The notes: generated from the letters alone by a model not told the origin. DNA of 64,000 bases from Ohtaekwangia kribbensis (GCF_042676245.1 NZ_JBHTKA010000001.1:1-64000); one strand, 5' to 3'. Shown: positions 43,263-51,151, counted from the first letter of the stretch. Made by a program: numbers and translations.

Positions 43263-43520
43263 ATGATAGCAACCGCAGAGCACACCACTACACAACCGCA
43301 GTTGACATTTTTTGACCTGCCTGTGAACCCTATTCAAACACGATTCGACAAACAAGTAGCTACGCGCAAGCGTAACACGTGCCAACGTAACGAACGCATT
43401 CGCGATCGGTTCAATTATCTTTATAATGTAGAGCGGAAAAGAATTGATGATGTGATCGACACACTTTGTAAAGAGTTCAACCTGGAGAAGACAACAATTG
43501 AACGAGCGATGAAGAGCTAA
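43263..43520 (+). CDS. small basic protein, possible regulator
   Basis: 85 residues, basic (VATRKRNTCQRNERIRDRFNYLYNVERKRIDD). The C-terminal VIDTLCKEFNLEKTTIERAMKS could be an HTH-like pair of helices. It is the last gene of the plus-strand module and ends at a strong terminator. A DNA-binding role is inferred from charge only. Confidence 0.5.
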   Translation: MIATAEHTTTQPQLTFFDLPVNPIQTRFDKQVATRKRNTCQRNERIRDRFNYLYNVERKRIDDVIDTLCKEFNLEKTTIERAMKS

Positions 43521-43522
43521 AC

Positions 43523-43556
43523 AAAAAAAGGATCGGAGAACCCGATCCTTTTTTTT
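43523..43556. terminator. bidirectional terminator
   Basis: Stem AGGATCGG (43529-43536) / CCGATCCT (43542-43549), loop AGAAC, with an A-run before and a T-run after. It works in both directions and separates the plus-strand head module from the converging early transcript. Confidence 0.88.
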
Positions 43557-43896
43557 ATTCTATATCAACTGATACTATTAAGCTTTTCTGATATACATAA
43601 TCCTTGTGGACTAAAACTACCTTTGATTCGTATCCCGGTAGTACTCTTATACCTCGAAAAGTAAATCTCTCCGGAGTAATTTTTGTCCCTCCTGGATCTC
43701 TTAAATATAGCATCCTTCGACAATATGTAATCAGATGCTCAATTAAAGGTTCTGGTATATATATCCTTAAATCGTCTTCCGGGCATATCATAAGTCGTTG
43801 AGGCGCATTTTCAAAGCACGCCATTAACTTATTAAACAGGATTTCTCCAATTAGTTCACTTGTTCCTTCTACAAGTTTAGATGATACTCTACTCAT
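43555..43896 (-). CDS. hypothetical early-transcript protein
   Basis: 113 residues from the ATG at 43896 (the open frame runs on inside the upstream gene). FENAPQRLMICPEDDLRIYIPEPLIEHLITYCRRM and the following basic strands do not match a family I know. It is the last gene before the bidirectional terminator. Confidence 0.45.
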   Translation of the reverse strand: MSRVSSKLVEGTSELIGEILFNKLMACFENAPQRLMICPEDDLRIYIPEPLIEHLITYCRRMLYLRDPGGTKITPERFTFRGIRVLPGYESKVVLVHKDYVYQKSLIVSVDIE

Positions 43897-43909
43897 ATAA
43901 CCCTTTGTT

Positions 43910-44557
43910 TTAATCGTTGCTGCTAAATGAGGAACCAGAATCCGAAGAGCTTGAATCCGAACTACTCCAGCTATCAGAACTTCCACCACCACCAAAGTGA
44001 CCGCCACTTCCTGAATCATGGTGATGATGTGAATGATGATCGTTAGAACTATGATGATGCCCTATATAGCTGTCATCATTGCTAACGGGAAGTATACTAT
44101 CGAAAATCCTTGACGGATCAGTCGTGTGATCATCATTGCTATACTTTCTTTTCTTCTCTTCTTCAGGGTTCCAACGTCCGCGAGATCCTGAAGACGGGAA
44201 CATACAATTAGTACACGGACCAGTGTCTCGCATATTCCTGTGCCCGCACCGAACGCATGTATATACTGGCATAGCTTGCCCTTCACGTTCCATTGCTTCC
44301 CTCAACTTTACTTGAAACTTAGAAGGCTTCCCGAATGTCTGTGCAGGTTGCTCATGTTCTTCCTTCTTTGCCTTATTTATAGCCAGGATAACCACTACAA
44401 CAATTGCAACTATAGCCAAACCTGCGCTTATCCATATAGGAGCAAGTACCCACACCCACGACCAGTCTATAACGTGAGTGAGTTTTAAAGCAATAAACAG
44501 TATAGCCAGTGCAGTGTAAAAGCCTATTTTAATTCCGGATGATGATGATTTACTCAT
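43910..44557 (-). CDS. membrane protein with zinc ribbon and His/Ser/Gly-rich tail
   Basis: 215 residues. Two membrane helices (about 9-29 and 33-60) are followed by a basic linker, a zinc-ribbon-like motif CVRCGHRNMRDTGPCTNC, and a low-complexity tail: HHHSSNDHHSHHHHDSGSGG, then GGGGSS and Ser/Asp runs. The His-rich segment could bind metal. Phages often encode such membrane/zinc-ribbon proteins of unknown role; an effect on the host envelope is possible. Confidence 0.6.
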   Translation of the reverse strand: MSKSSSSGIKIGFYTALAILFIALKLTHVIDWSWVWVLAPIWISAGLAIVAIVVVVILAINKAKKEEHEQPAQTFGKPSKFQVKLREAMEREGQAMPVYTCVRCGHRNMRDTGPCTNCMFPSSGSRGRWNPEEEKKRKYSNDDHTTDPSRIFDSILPVSNDDSYIGHHHSSNDHHSHHHHDSGSGGHFGGGGSSDSWSSSDSSSSDSGSSFSSND

Positions 44558-44589
44558 AAAGGTGTAAAATGGTTAAGGTGATGTGTATT

Positions 44590-44838
44590 TTATTTTCTTC
44601 GTTTTCTCCACGACTCGGAGTTACTATATACAAAAGGGTTCTTTCGTTGTGGTGGTGACCTGTCCAGCGACTTTTTAATACTATCAATAATGGGAGTAAG
44701 TATATATGGAGGTTCACCATTTATATCACCAATAACAAGTATTCTTTTAAATTCCTTTTCCTGCAATTGTTCAGTAGCAGCACGCATTTTCTCGATAGCC
44801 TTACTTAATTTATCTTGAATTTTTATATTAAACTCCAT
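44590..44838 (-). CDS. hypothetical early protein
   Basis: 82 residues, charged, helical N-terminus (IQDKLSKAIEKMRAATEQLQEKEFKRI) and basic end (ESWRKRRK). No family recognised. It lies 3 bp after the next gene upstream, so it is co-transcribed. Confidence 0.5.
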   Translation of the reverse strand: MEFNIKIQDKLSKAIEKMRAATEQLQEKEFKRILVIGDINGEPPYILTPIIDSIKKSLDRSPPQRKNPFVYSNSESWRKRRK

Positions 44839-44841
44839 ACC

Positions 44842-45585
44842 CTATATATCTTTTAGCTTCTTAACAGGTTTAGTATTCTTTAAATCAATCTCCTGCTCAA
44901 CTTGCTTCAGTACTGTGCCGGTTAGCGGGTCTCGCACTTCTCGGTATGTATTGCCCTTGCCTTGCACATGCTTACGATGTTCGCGCTCCATACCTATAGA
45001 TTGCATTCTGTCTTTATACTTATGCAACCAGTCCAGGATAACAGCTCCATCGATGCGGTTATATACTATACCATACTCACCGCCTTTAGCTTTATGTAGC
45101 GCAAGTGCAACATCTTCAATCGTGAGTCCCGCGAACTGGTTTAGAATCAGGTAAGCTGTTTCGAAAACCTGGTTCTTTGTCATTCGCTCCGAGGTGTGAT
45201 AGAATTCAGCTACTTCAATAATCAACAACTGAAGGGTATCTATTAGCTCTTCTTCGTTTTGTCTCCGAAGCTCTGCTATCATTGGCAGATATACCGTTTT
45301 AGAGAGTTTCACTTCGAGTTGTTCTATTTCTTCCTTCACGATTTTGATGTGTGCTTTAGCGTCTTTCTTTGTCATTCCATCCGGACCTTCCTCAAGTTCC
45401 TTCAGCCATGATTGCTTACTGGCTAAATCTGTACTCACATTATACCACGCTTCGCGTGCATCCAGGATCTTAGGGATAGTTAGCCCGCTAAGCTTCTGTA
45501 GCGCTAGTGCTGTATTGCTTGTTTTTAATGCTAGACTTAAGGTTGTTGAGCGAATCTTTTGCGGCAGTTTTTGCATCTTTTCCAT
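44842..45585 (-). CDS. DUF6633-like phage protein
   Basis: 247 residues. The C-terminal half (MTKNQVFETAYLILNQFAGLTIEDVALALHKAKGGEYGIVYNRIDGAVILDWLHKY) is a pattern seen in Bacteroidetes phage and mobile-element proteins, perhaps linked to replication or helicase loading. The N-terminal half is a coiled coil. Its frame overlaps the upstream gene by 98 nt; the offset is +1, so independent initiation rather than -1 frameshifting is expected, and the true start may be internal. Confidence 0.55.
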   Translation of the reverse strand: MEKMQKLPQKIRSTTLSLALKTSNTALALQKLSGLTIPKILDAREAWYNVSTDLASKQSWLKELEEGPDGMTKKDAKAHIKIVKEEIEQLEVKLSKTVYLPMIAELRRQNEEELIDTLQLLIIEVAEFYHTSERMTKNQVFETAYLILNQFAGLTIEDVALALHKAKGGEYGIVYNRIDGAVILDWLHKYKDRMQSIGMEREHRKHVQGKGNTYREVRDPLTGTVLKQVEQEIDLKNTKPVKKLKDI

Positions 45586-46054
45586 TGGCGATCATTGGTA
45601 AAATTTCAGCGATATTGTTGTAGATGTCGGGGAGTTGAATCCGTTTCTTATGGTAATCATTGAGGCGATCCCAATGCGTGAACATGAATCGTATACCGTT
45701 CAACACAGCTTCAGCATCATGCGGCTTTCCCGCATCGCGTTGCCATCGCTGCATAAACTCGATAATCTTGCGCATAGCATCGCTTGTTTTCTTTGCTTTG
45801 CGCGGATCTTTCATATCCAGGTAACTATTCTGAGTCTTCATAAAGTCCCTGTAAAGGCCCATAGCGGGGTTATAAATACTGTTGTCTTGCTGCTGCTCCG
45901 GCCCCTCAACACGTGCCTTTCGAGTGCCGTTAGAATTAGCTTTAACCACATCAGCAAGTATCGCCACAAGTATATCCGGATCGTTCACAGCCATTGGCCG
46001 AAACTTGTACCGGTTCAGTAGTTCTACTTTTTGTTCGTAGCTTATTCTTCCCAT
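45488..46054 (-). CDS. hypothetical protein paired with DUF6633-like gene
   Basis: 188 residues, helical and soluble. It has GRISYEQKVELLNRYKF at the start and a central MRKIIEFMQRWQRDAGKP block. The gene is directly upstream of, and overlaps, the DUF6633-like gene, which suggests joint function. No family recognised. Confidence 0.55.
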   Translation of the reverse strand: MGRISYEQKVELLNRYKFRPMAVNDPDILVAILADVVKANSNGTRKARVEGPEQQQDNSIYNPAMGLYRDFMKTQNSYLDMKDPRKAKKTSDAMRKIIEFMQRWQRDAGKPHDAEAVLNGIRFMFTHWDRLNDYHKKRIQLPDIYNNIAEILPMIANGKDAKTAAKDSLNNLKSSIKNKQYSTSATEA

Positions 46055-46067
46055 TGTAAAGTTTTGT

Positions 46068-46670
46068 TTATTGTGTTAGTAAAAGTGAACCTATTAGCTG
46101 TTTGTTATACTGACCTCCTTTGACGCTGATCATTCGTAGCCGATCAGCAGCCTCTTTATCTGACATCTTTTCGTCAACGGGTTTCAATTCGTCTTCACGA
46201 TATAGTTTACTTGCGATTGCATACTGGCTAAAGAAGTATTTGCGTAATTCCTTCCTTCTTCTATTCCTGGTTTTTGATTTTCGACACTTGGATAGTTCAG
46301 GGGAAACAACACGTTTCCATTCAGCCTTCATGTGTCTTCGGAAATACTCGTATGCTGAATCTATAGTAATCCAATCTATATACTTTAAATCAGAGACTAT
46401 ACTTTTGTTCCACATTCTGCGTGAAGAGGATTCAACTGAACCGGGGACCATGATTACCATGATTCGGGTAAGTAGCTGCAACTCTAAAGCAGTCGTGTAA
46501 GTGAATATATACTCACTAACTTCCAGGCCCGACAAAACTGATTCATCCAGGCTATACTTTTCGAGTAAACGATCTAAAGCTTTCTTTGCGGCCTCTCGTT
46601 CACCTTCAGTTGCACCATTGTTAACAAGTGCATATACCTTTGAAAGTTTATCCTTAACTGATGATTCCAT
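46068..46670 (-). CDS. protein with DUF2786-like N-terminus
   Basis: 200 residues. Residues 1-45 (KDKLSKVYALVNNGATEGEREAAKKALDRLLEKYSLDE) are like DUF2786. The middle contains a strongly basic run (SKCRKSKTRNRRRKELRKY). DUF2786 proteins occur in phages and are often thought to bind nucleic acid. It starts immediately after the GemA-like gene ends. Confidence 0.55.
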   Translation of the reverse strand: MESSVKDKLSKVYALVNNGATEGEREAAKKALDRLLEKYSLDESVLSGLEVSEYIFTYTTALELQLLTRIMVIMVPGSVESSSRRMWNKSIVSDLKYIDWITIDSAYEYFRRHMKAEWKRVVSPELSKCRKSKTRNRRRKELRKYFFSQYAIASKLYREDELKPVDEKMSDKEAADRLRMISVKGGQYNKQLIGSLLLTQ

Positions 46671-47069
46671 TTACTTCTTTGTATTGAGTTGCTTTTTATA
46701 CATAGCCTTTATCTGTGTCACCACTTTGTTAAGCTCTAATAGGTTGAGTTTGTTAAGTGGCTTCTTCTTCGGATTGTTACTTCCTATACTCTTCACAAAC
46801 TCGTCTATTTTATCGTAGTTCGGTTCTCCGGATATAGTCTTGAAATCATAACCCGGCATAATGCAGAGATAGTGTATAACAGCTCCGCGCGGTCGCTTGC
46901 TCCTGGTATTCCATTCTTCCTGAAGATAGTTTACTATACTTTGCTGAAGTTGTGGAGACACATGTTTTATACTCGTTACATTATACTTTCCGAGTATGTG
47001 ATATTCATCAGCCTTCCAGCACAACAAAGCAAGTAGAACATGGAAACGCTGTATAGGTGTTACCGGCAT
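46671..47069 (-). CDS. GemA/gp16-like regulatory protein
   Basis: 132 residues. It begins PVTPIQRFHVLLALLCWKADEYH and ends LNKLNLLELNKVVTQIKAMYKKQL. This layout resembles gp16/GemA (DUF1018) of Mu-like phages, which affects host gene expression and supercoiling in Mu. The similarity is weak in the middle. Confidence 0.45.
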   Translation of the reverse strand: MPVTPIQRFHVLLALLCWKADEYHILGKYNVTSIKHVSPQLQQSIVNYLQEEWNTRSKRPRGAVIHYLCIMPGYDFKTISGEPNYDKIDEFVKSIGSNNPKKKPLNKLNLLELNKVVTQIKAMYKKQLNTKK

Positions 47070-47077
47070 AAAACTTT

Positions 47078-47386
47078 TTACTTTAAAGATTTATACCACT
47101 TTGTAAACCTGCTCTTCGGATACGAAATTGTTGCACCCATAGCAAGCACCGACACCACATCTTCAATTTTGCGACTATCAATATCGTTGGGGATAACGAA
47201 TGTAGGGAACGACATTACTTTGTCCTCCTTAATCGCATCAGTTATCTTTTTGTTATTTACGACATTGATACTTGGGAACTTTATGTCGTATCCTTCATCG
47301 TAAAAACTATCCAAGTATATATTTATTTCGCTGTCGTATAGTTGCTGAAATACTTCTCCTACCTCTTCCTTTTTAAATCTCTTCAT
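47078..47386 (-). CDS. hypothetical early protein
   Basis: 102 residues, charged, no membrane segment or known motif (EVFQQLYDSEINIYLDSFYDEGYDIKF). It lies 8 bp upstream of the GemA-like gene on the same strand. Confidence 0.5.
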   Translation of the reverse strand: MKRFKKEEVGEVFQQLYDSEINIYLDSFYDEGYDIKFPSINVVNNKKITDAIKEDKVMSFPTFVIPNDIDSRKIEDVVSVLAMGATISYPKSRFTKWYKSLK

Positions 47387-47412
47387 GGGTTTTGCTTTTT
47401 ACTGAATTTAAA

Positions 47413-47434
47413 GCACCTGGATTTCTCCAGGTGC
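47413..47434 (-). terminator. hairpin after the 91-residue protein gene
   Basis: Arms GCACCTGG (47413-47420) / CCAGGTGC (47427-47434), loop ATTTCT. On the minus strand the stem is followed by TTTAAATTC, a weak T-run, so termination may be partial. Confidence 0.6.
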
Positions 47435-47474
47435 ATAAAGTTTCCGAGTGATAGCATTTAGTTTCCGAAACGGG

Positions 47475-47750
47475 CTATACTGTGAATGTTCTCGGACTCC
47501 TGTCTCCGGTAGTATTGGCCGGTACAGATGTACGCATCACAGCAGGGCCACAGTCAGGGAATATTAAAAGGTTTACCGTTGTAGCTGACCAAACTCTTAC
47601 CACCATTGCGGCAACAGGTTCGCGGTTTTCGATTTGGCTTTTAACGTTACTGTTCAATGGTAAATCGTGGCTTTCGCTTTCGATACTACCGGGGTTGTAT
47701 TGAACGATTTGTCCAACAGCAACAGAGAAGGGAGCATTTGTTTTGTCCAT
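47475..47750 (-). CDS. conserved small phage protein
   Basis: 91 residues. GQIVQYNPG...ESESHDLPLNS...PVAAMVVRVWSATTVNLLIFPDCGPAVMRTSVP is a pattern I associate with a small beta-rich protein common in Bacteroidetes phages, of unknown role. It is bracketed by leftward hairpins (47782-47802 upstream, 47413-47434 downstream), so its expression may be set apart from the rest of the early transcript. Confidence 0.55.
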   Translation of the reverse strand: MDKTNAPFSVAVGQIVQYNPGSIESESHDLPLNSNVKSQIENREPVAAMVVRVWSATTVNLLIFPDCGPAVMRTSVPANTTGDRSPRTFTV

Positions 47751-47781
47751 ATAGTTTGTGATTTAAAAAGTGATACTAAAG

Positions 47782-47802
47782 AAAAGCCTGTCTTTCCAGG
47801 CT
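47782..47802 (-). terminator. leftward terminator upstream of 47475-47750
   Basis: On the minus strand AGCCTG / CAGGCT around GAAAGA, followed by TTTTCTTTAG. It lies 32 bp before the next gene start, so it may act as an attenuator or end a transcript of the micro-ORF group. Confidence 0.6.
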
Positions 47803-47855
47803 GTCAGTCCTAACATGCGATTCCGAGTAATGTCAATTGCTACAGGCGGCCCGGT

Positions 47856-47903
47856 TTATACACCAGAGAGACCGTAATAGTTAACGAGCGGGGCACGGTC
47901 CAT
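47856..47903 (-). CDS. 15-residue micro-ORF
   Basis: Reads MDRAPLVNYYGLSGV; the ATG follows TTGCTATAT. It is the last of four small frames in the gap. Too short to support alone; listed because it is in tandem with the larger micro-ORFs. Confidence 0.2.
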   Translation of the reverse strand: MDRAPLVNYYGLSGV

Positions 47904-47912
47904 ATATAGCAA

Positions 47913-47984
47913 CTAGAATGAATCGATATATACTTTCTCTGTAGTATCGCATGCCTTCACAGCTCCAGACAGGGAGCTGGTCAT
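47913..47984 (-). CDS. 23-residue micro-ORF
   Basis: Starts MTSSLSGAVKACDT; the ATG is preceded by ACAGGTGGAAA, which resembles a Shine-Dalgarno site. The first codons lie in a hairpin (AGCTCC/GGAGCT). Weak support. Confidence 0.22.
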   Translation of the reverse strand: MTSSLSGAVKACDTTEKVYIDSF

Positions 47985-47999
47985 TTTCCACCTGTCCCC

Positions 48000-48089
48000 T
48001 TAAATGTGTGTAAGTAAGAAGGTAGCAAGCGCTGTGTATACTATAGCGCGTATCGCTATATGTATAACAATGGTGTTATAATTCTTCAT
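48000..48089 (-). CDS. 29-residue membrane micropeptide
   Basis: After a short polar start (MKNYNT) almost the whole peptide is one hydrophobic helix with one Arg (IVIHIAIRAIVYTALATFLL). Its ATG overlaps the stop of the 49-residue ORF as ATGA, which suggests translational coupling and makes it likelier to be real. Confidence 0.42.
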   Translation of the reverse strand: MKNYNTIVIHIAIRAIVYTALATFLLTHI

Positions 48090-48235
48090 ATAAACAAATG
48101 ATCATCGTTTGAATCCAGATCCGGAAGGCGCGGCCCTTTTCCTTTTTTCTTCACTTCAGCAATTGCGCCAACAGTAACAACGACAACTACTATTCCTATA
48201 ACTACTGAAGTGAGTATAGCTGGTATATGTTGCAT
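48086..48235 (-). CDS. 49-residue small membrane protein
   Basis: One hydrophobic helix (IPAILTSVVIGIVVVVVTVG) is followed by a basic patch KKKGKGPR and an acidic end (DLDSNDDH). This is the design of an inner-membrane anchored small protein. It starts 24 bp after the Gam-like stop on the same strand. The role is unknown; membrane effects on the host or superinfection control are guesses. Confidence 0.5.
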   Translation of the reverse strand: MQHIPAILTSVVIGIVVVVVTVGAIAEVKKKGKGPRLPDLDSNDDHLFI

Positions 48236-48259
48236 AGGTCTAGGCTTTATAGTTTAGTC

Positions 48260-48769
48260 CTATATTTTGATCTGGAAAGACTCTTCTTTCTTCAGGTCTA
48301 TATCCATACTTGCAACCTTCTTACGTTCGTCTCCGTCCGTGAAGGCTTTGCTTAGTTCTTTAATGTTGAACTTAACATCAACGAACTGCGGGAAATTCTT
48401 AACGAACTTATCCAGTACGAAATTCTTTCCAGTAACTGCGATGGTTTTCAGCGACAGAAGTATATATCCGTCCGTTAGTTCAAGTTTGTTTTTAACAAAC
48501 TTCTTCTTGTGCTTTTTGCCAATCTCCTGTAGTTTGGTTTCTGACTCTTTCATACTGACCATTATAGGCGAAAGCTTCTCGTTGTACTCTTCCGTGATCG
48601 GCTTAATCTTTTCGGCTTTCTCAGCTTCTATAGCTTCTTTCTCTTTGCTGAATTCAGCGTAAGCCGTCATAAGTTGTTCAGCGAGTTTCAGATCTTTCTC
48701 GAATTCCTTCTTTTCTGCGAGTTCTTTAGCTGCTTTTTCAGGGGTGAGTGTTTTGGTTTTTGTTTGCAT
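48260..48769 (-). CDS. Gam-like host-nuclease inhibitor
   Basis: 169 residues. A long helical N-terminal half rich in Lys/Glu (EKDLKLAEQLMTAYAEFSKEKEAIEAEKAEKIKP) is followed by a strand region (KLELTDGYILLSLKT) and the end KKEESFQIKI. This is the layout of Mu Gam-family proteins, which bind DNA ends and block RecBCD-type nucleases. Position in the early block supports it. Confidence 0.6.
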   Translation of the reverse strand: MQTKTKTLTPEKAAKELAEKKEFEKDLKLAEQLMTAYAEFSKEKEAIEAEKAEKIKPITEEYNEKLSPIMVSMKESETKLQEIGKKHKKKFVKNKLELTDGYILLSLKTIAVTGKNFVLDKFVKNFPQFVDVKFNIKELSKAFTDGDERKKVASMDIDLKKEESFQIKI

Positions 48770-48789
48770 GGTTTATAAGTGTTTAATGG

Positions 48790-49209
48790 TTAAAAAGTAG
48801 TTTCAGGTGTGAGTGAGTTCACGCACTCGTCAATCAGTACGTGATTCGGGTAGAACTTTATACGTTCCGGCTTGTGATACTTCGAATAGAATTCGAACGA
48901 ATCTTTTAGATCAATCCATTTCTGATCAATCACGCATATACCTATAGGTTGCCTCTCCTTTACAGTCAACACTATACCGTCCATACGCCTTTCGCAATTC
49001 TCAAGCATATTCTTATCACGTTCTGTCCATAGATCATTCCACCACTTCCAGAACTTTGAATGATTCTTCAATGCTTCAACTATGTCAGGTTGATATTCGA
49101 AACGCTTATTCAAATAAGCTATACCGTTGTCCAAACGGAGGAAGAATAGTTCTTCCTCCGTTATATTGAACATGCACTGAACGTTTTTGTCGATGGTGTT
49201 TGCGTTCAT
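48790..49209 (-). CDS. hypothetical early protein
   Basis: 139 residues, Trp-rich in the middle (KFWKWWNDLWTERDKNM), soluble. No family recognised. It lies directly downstream of the RecA-like ATPase gene (5-bp gap) and may work with it. Confidence 0.5.
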   Translation of the reverse strand: MNANTIDKNVQCMFNITEEELFFLRLDNGIAYLNKRFEYQPDIVEALKNHSKFWKWWNDLWTERDKNMLENCERRMDGIVLTVKERQPIGICVIDQKWIDLKDSFEFYSKYHKPERIKFYPNHVLIDECVNSLTPETTF

Positions 49210-49214
49210 TTGTC

Positions 49215-50093
49215 CTACTGCTTTACTTTATCAGCTTCCTTGTTGATTATAGCATCAGCGAAGTTGTGGCCCGGCTCTACAGTCGATTTGAGAAACTCAT
49301 TTATTATAGTTTCTTCTTCCTCTTCCACGTACTCGCTCTTATACTTATCGTCAATCTTCTCCTGCTGCTTCGAGTCGTAGTTAACATCGTGCGGGTTATC
49401 CCATATAACAAAGGTCTTGTTACCTCCATAGCGAGATATAATCTTCGCGCGGAAGTTGTGAACCTTCACCTTTATATCACACATATACTTTATGCGCTTT
49501 GCATTCGGGTCCCACGGATCATCCCAACACACAACCACAATTCCTTTAAGCTTAAACTTCTCGTGCATTTTCTTGAATTGCTCAACGGTAAGTTTCATAT
49601 AGTCCAACGAGTCCAATACAATTACTCTACCGCTGTTTCGTGTGCATAGTCTATCGAACCATACATCAAAAATTCTCTGTGAAGGATCGGCCATTGTGAA
49701 CTTTCCTCGTGTCTTAGTGTCCTGCATCATTTCGGCATAGTTGTTCCGTTGTGCAGCAGTCTTGAAGGTTTTACTTTTACCTTGCTCTACTTGATTGAGG
49801 TTTACTTTGCCGTAGTTCATAGCAAACATCTTACATAGCTTTGCTATATACTCTGTCTTACCATGTCCACTTTTACCGTGAACTATCATTCGAAATCCAT
49901 CAGATATATCTCCTAAATGATCAGCCCAATCCTGTGGCAGAGCTATATCTTTAAAATTCCAGTTGAGTATGTCATTTACTCCGTAGTTCCTTACCTTCTT
50001 TGCACCGCCTTTACTTGCGGCCTTCTTCGTCTTCTTTGGCTTCGCGGTTTCTACTTCTACCGGAAGCTCTGATGTTGCTATGTTGTTTTCCAT
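49215..50093 (-). CDS. RecA-like P-loop ATPase
   Basis: 292 residues. A basic N-terminal tail (KPKKTKKAASKGGAKK) is followed by an ATPase core: Walker A GKSGHGKT (73-80) and Walker B RVIVLDSLDY. An acidic stretch (EYVEEEEETI) lies near the end. It resembles small RecA/Sak4-type recombination ATPases of phages. It is distinct from the MuB-type ATPase and so adds a second ATPase to the early block; a single-strand annealing or replication-repair role is inferred. Confidence 0.62.
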   Translation of the reverse strand: MENNIATSELPVEVETAKPKKTKKAASKGGAKKVRNYGVNDILNWNFKDIALPQDWADHLGDISDGFRMIVHGKSGHGKTEYIAKLCKMFAMNYGKVNLNQVEQGKSKTFKTAAQRNNYAEMMQDTKTRGKFTMADPSQRIFDVWFDRLCTRNSGRVIVLDSLDYMKLTVEQFKKMHEKFKLKGIVVVCWDDPWDPNAKRIKYMCDIKVKVHNFRAKIISRYGGNKTFVIWDNPHDVNYDSKQQEKIDDKYKSEYVEEEEETIINEFLKSTVEPGHNFADAIINKEADKVKQ

Positions 50094-50120
50094 TTTAGGG
50101 TAGCGTTAAAAAAATGTAGG

Positions 50121-50354
50121 TTATTGTTTCTTTGCTTGAAGAAGCACTGGACACCAATCTGGAGTTACAGCACTCCCATTAAGATTTCCTAAATGTCCTC
50201 TATACTGCTTCATAGAATCCGGGTGCATGCAGTTGTGTGTATACTCTGGATCGCGACCACTTCTCCATAGTTGCGACTTGTGATACACACAATCACTGCA
50301 TGACTTATATACCGATAGCGGTATAATCCTTTCGGTTGGGCCTATGTTATACAT
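50121..50354 (-). CDS. Cys/His-rich small protein
   Basis: 77 residues from the ATG at 50354. CSDCVYHKSQLW...HNCMHPDS...PDWCPV gives four to five Cys with His, a likely zinc site. The start uses GGAGG-N6-ATG and overlaps the upstream stop by 8 nt. Confidence 0.6.
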   Translation of the reverse strand: MYNIGPTERIIPLSVYKSCSDCVYHKSQLWRSGRDPEYTHNCMHPDSMKQYRGHLGNLNGSAVTPDWCPVLLQAKKQ

Positions 50355-50365
50355 ATACAACCTCC
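50347..50365 (-). promoter_or_regulatory. GGAGG-N6-ATG junction module 5
   Basis: GGAGG at 50365-50361, six bases, ATG at 50354, upstream stop TAA ending at 50347: an 8-nt gene overlap. Confidence 0.85.
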
Positions 50366-50817
50366 TTTACTTTAGGTACTAGAATTTTGTCCAGAGGTAA
50401 AGCACTATTCCATATACCAAGCTGTCCACGGACTTTTATGTGGTTGGAAAACTCTACAGCATTACTACATTGATAGCCGAATCTTCCATCCCGGAAATCG
50501 CCAAAGGCAAGCTCACGTTTACCTTTATAGGTATCGTTCATGCGTAGCAATTGCCGAATTACTTCAGTCTTTTGTACGGCTGTCACATCCACTTTCCCGA
50601 TGATTTCACCACACACTAATCTGTTTGGATCTGGTATAGCTTCCTTAAAGAATGGATTCGTTACACATAGCTCCCAGTCTTCTTCATCGAAGGCTTTGCT
50701 AGATTGTATATATAACTCGCCTCTATGCGGAGTGCCTTTCGATCTGGTTTCCCACTCCTTTAACCCCATCACTATAAGTTGTGCCCAGGGTTGTTTAACC
50801 GTAATTACCTTAAACAT
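50347..50817 (-). CDS. ASCH-domain protein
   Basis: 156 residues. KVITVKQPWAQLIVMGLKEWETRSKGTPHRGELYIQSSK is the ASCH/EVE-type beta-barrel signature, followed by VCGEIIGKVDVTAV. ASCH domains bind RNA or modified bases. In a phage it may act on host or phage RNA or recognise modified nucleotides; substrate unknown. It is part of the overlap-linked group. Confidence 0.72.
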   Translation of the reverse strand: MFKVITVKQPWAQLIVMGLKEWETRSKGTPHRGELYIQSSKAFDEEDWELCVTNPFFKEAIPDPNRLVCGEIIGKVDVTAVQKTEVIRQLLRMNDTYKGKRELAFGDFRDGRFGYQCSNAVEFSNHIKVRGQLGIWNSALPLDKILVPKVKEVVYV

Positions 50818-50828
50818 TCTCCACCTCC
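50810..50828 (-). promoter_or_regulatory. GGAGG-N6-ATG junction module 4
   Basis: GGAGG at 50828-50824, six bases, ATG at 50817 (ATGTTTAA), stop ending at 50810. Confidence 0.85.
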
Positions 50829-51121
50829 TTTGTCGCTGAATTGATTACATTCAACATCGCTTCTCTAACGGCTGCGTGTATCGCTTCAGAATCAGGTGAA
50901 AGTCGATTAACATTTATTGTTAGATGAAGCTTACCGTCTTTGATCTCTACACTTTGTATACTTTTCAGGCTCTCACTTATGCTATTAAGCATTTCAAGGT
51001 CTTCACCCCAAAGTATAGCGCTTCTATTGCGCGTGGTTTGAATCGTTCTGATGTGTACATCGATAAACTTCTTCTGTGCCTGTACATCGTACTTGATAGG
51101 CGTTTTTACTTGTTCTTTCAT
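50810..51121 (-). CDS. hypothetical early protein
   Basis: 103 residues, no family recognised. It has a helical N-terminus (AQKKFIDVHIRTIQTTRNRS) and a strand-rich middle (SVEIKDGKLHLTINVN). It ends TKEVENV, where EV is encoded by the Shine-Dalgarno of the ASCH gene. Confidence 0.55.
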   Translation of the reverse strand: MKEQVKTPIKYDVQAQKKFIDVHIRTIQTTRNRSAILWGEDLEMLNSISESLKSIQSVEIKDGKLHLTINVNRLSPDSEAIHAAVREAMLNVINSATKEVENV

Positions 51122-51151
51122 GGTAGATATATAGTTAGTGTTTAAAAAATG

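Noticed and set aside
45488..45585. 98-nt same-strand overlap as a third frameshift site
   Set aside because: The downstream frame is offset +1, not -1, and there is no slippery heptamer; independent initiation is simpler.
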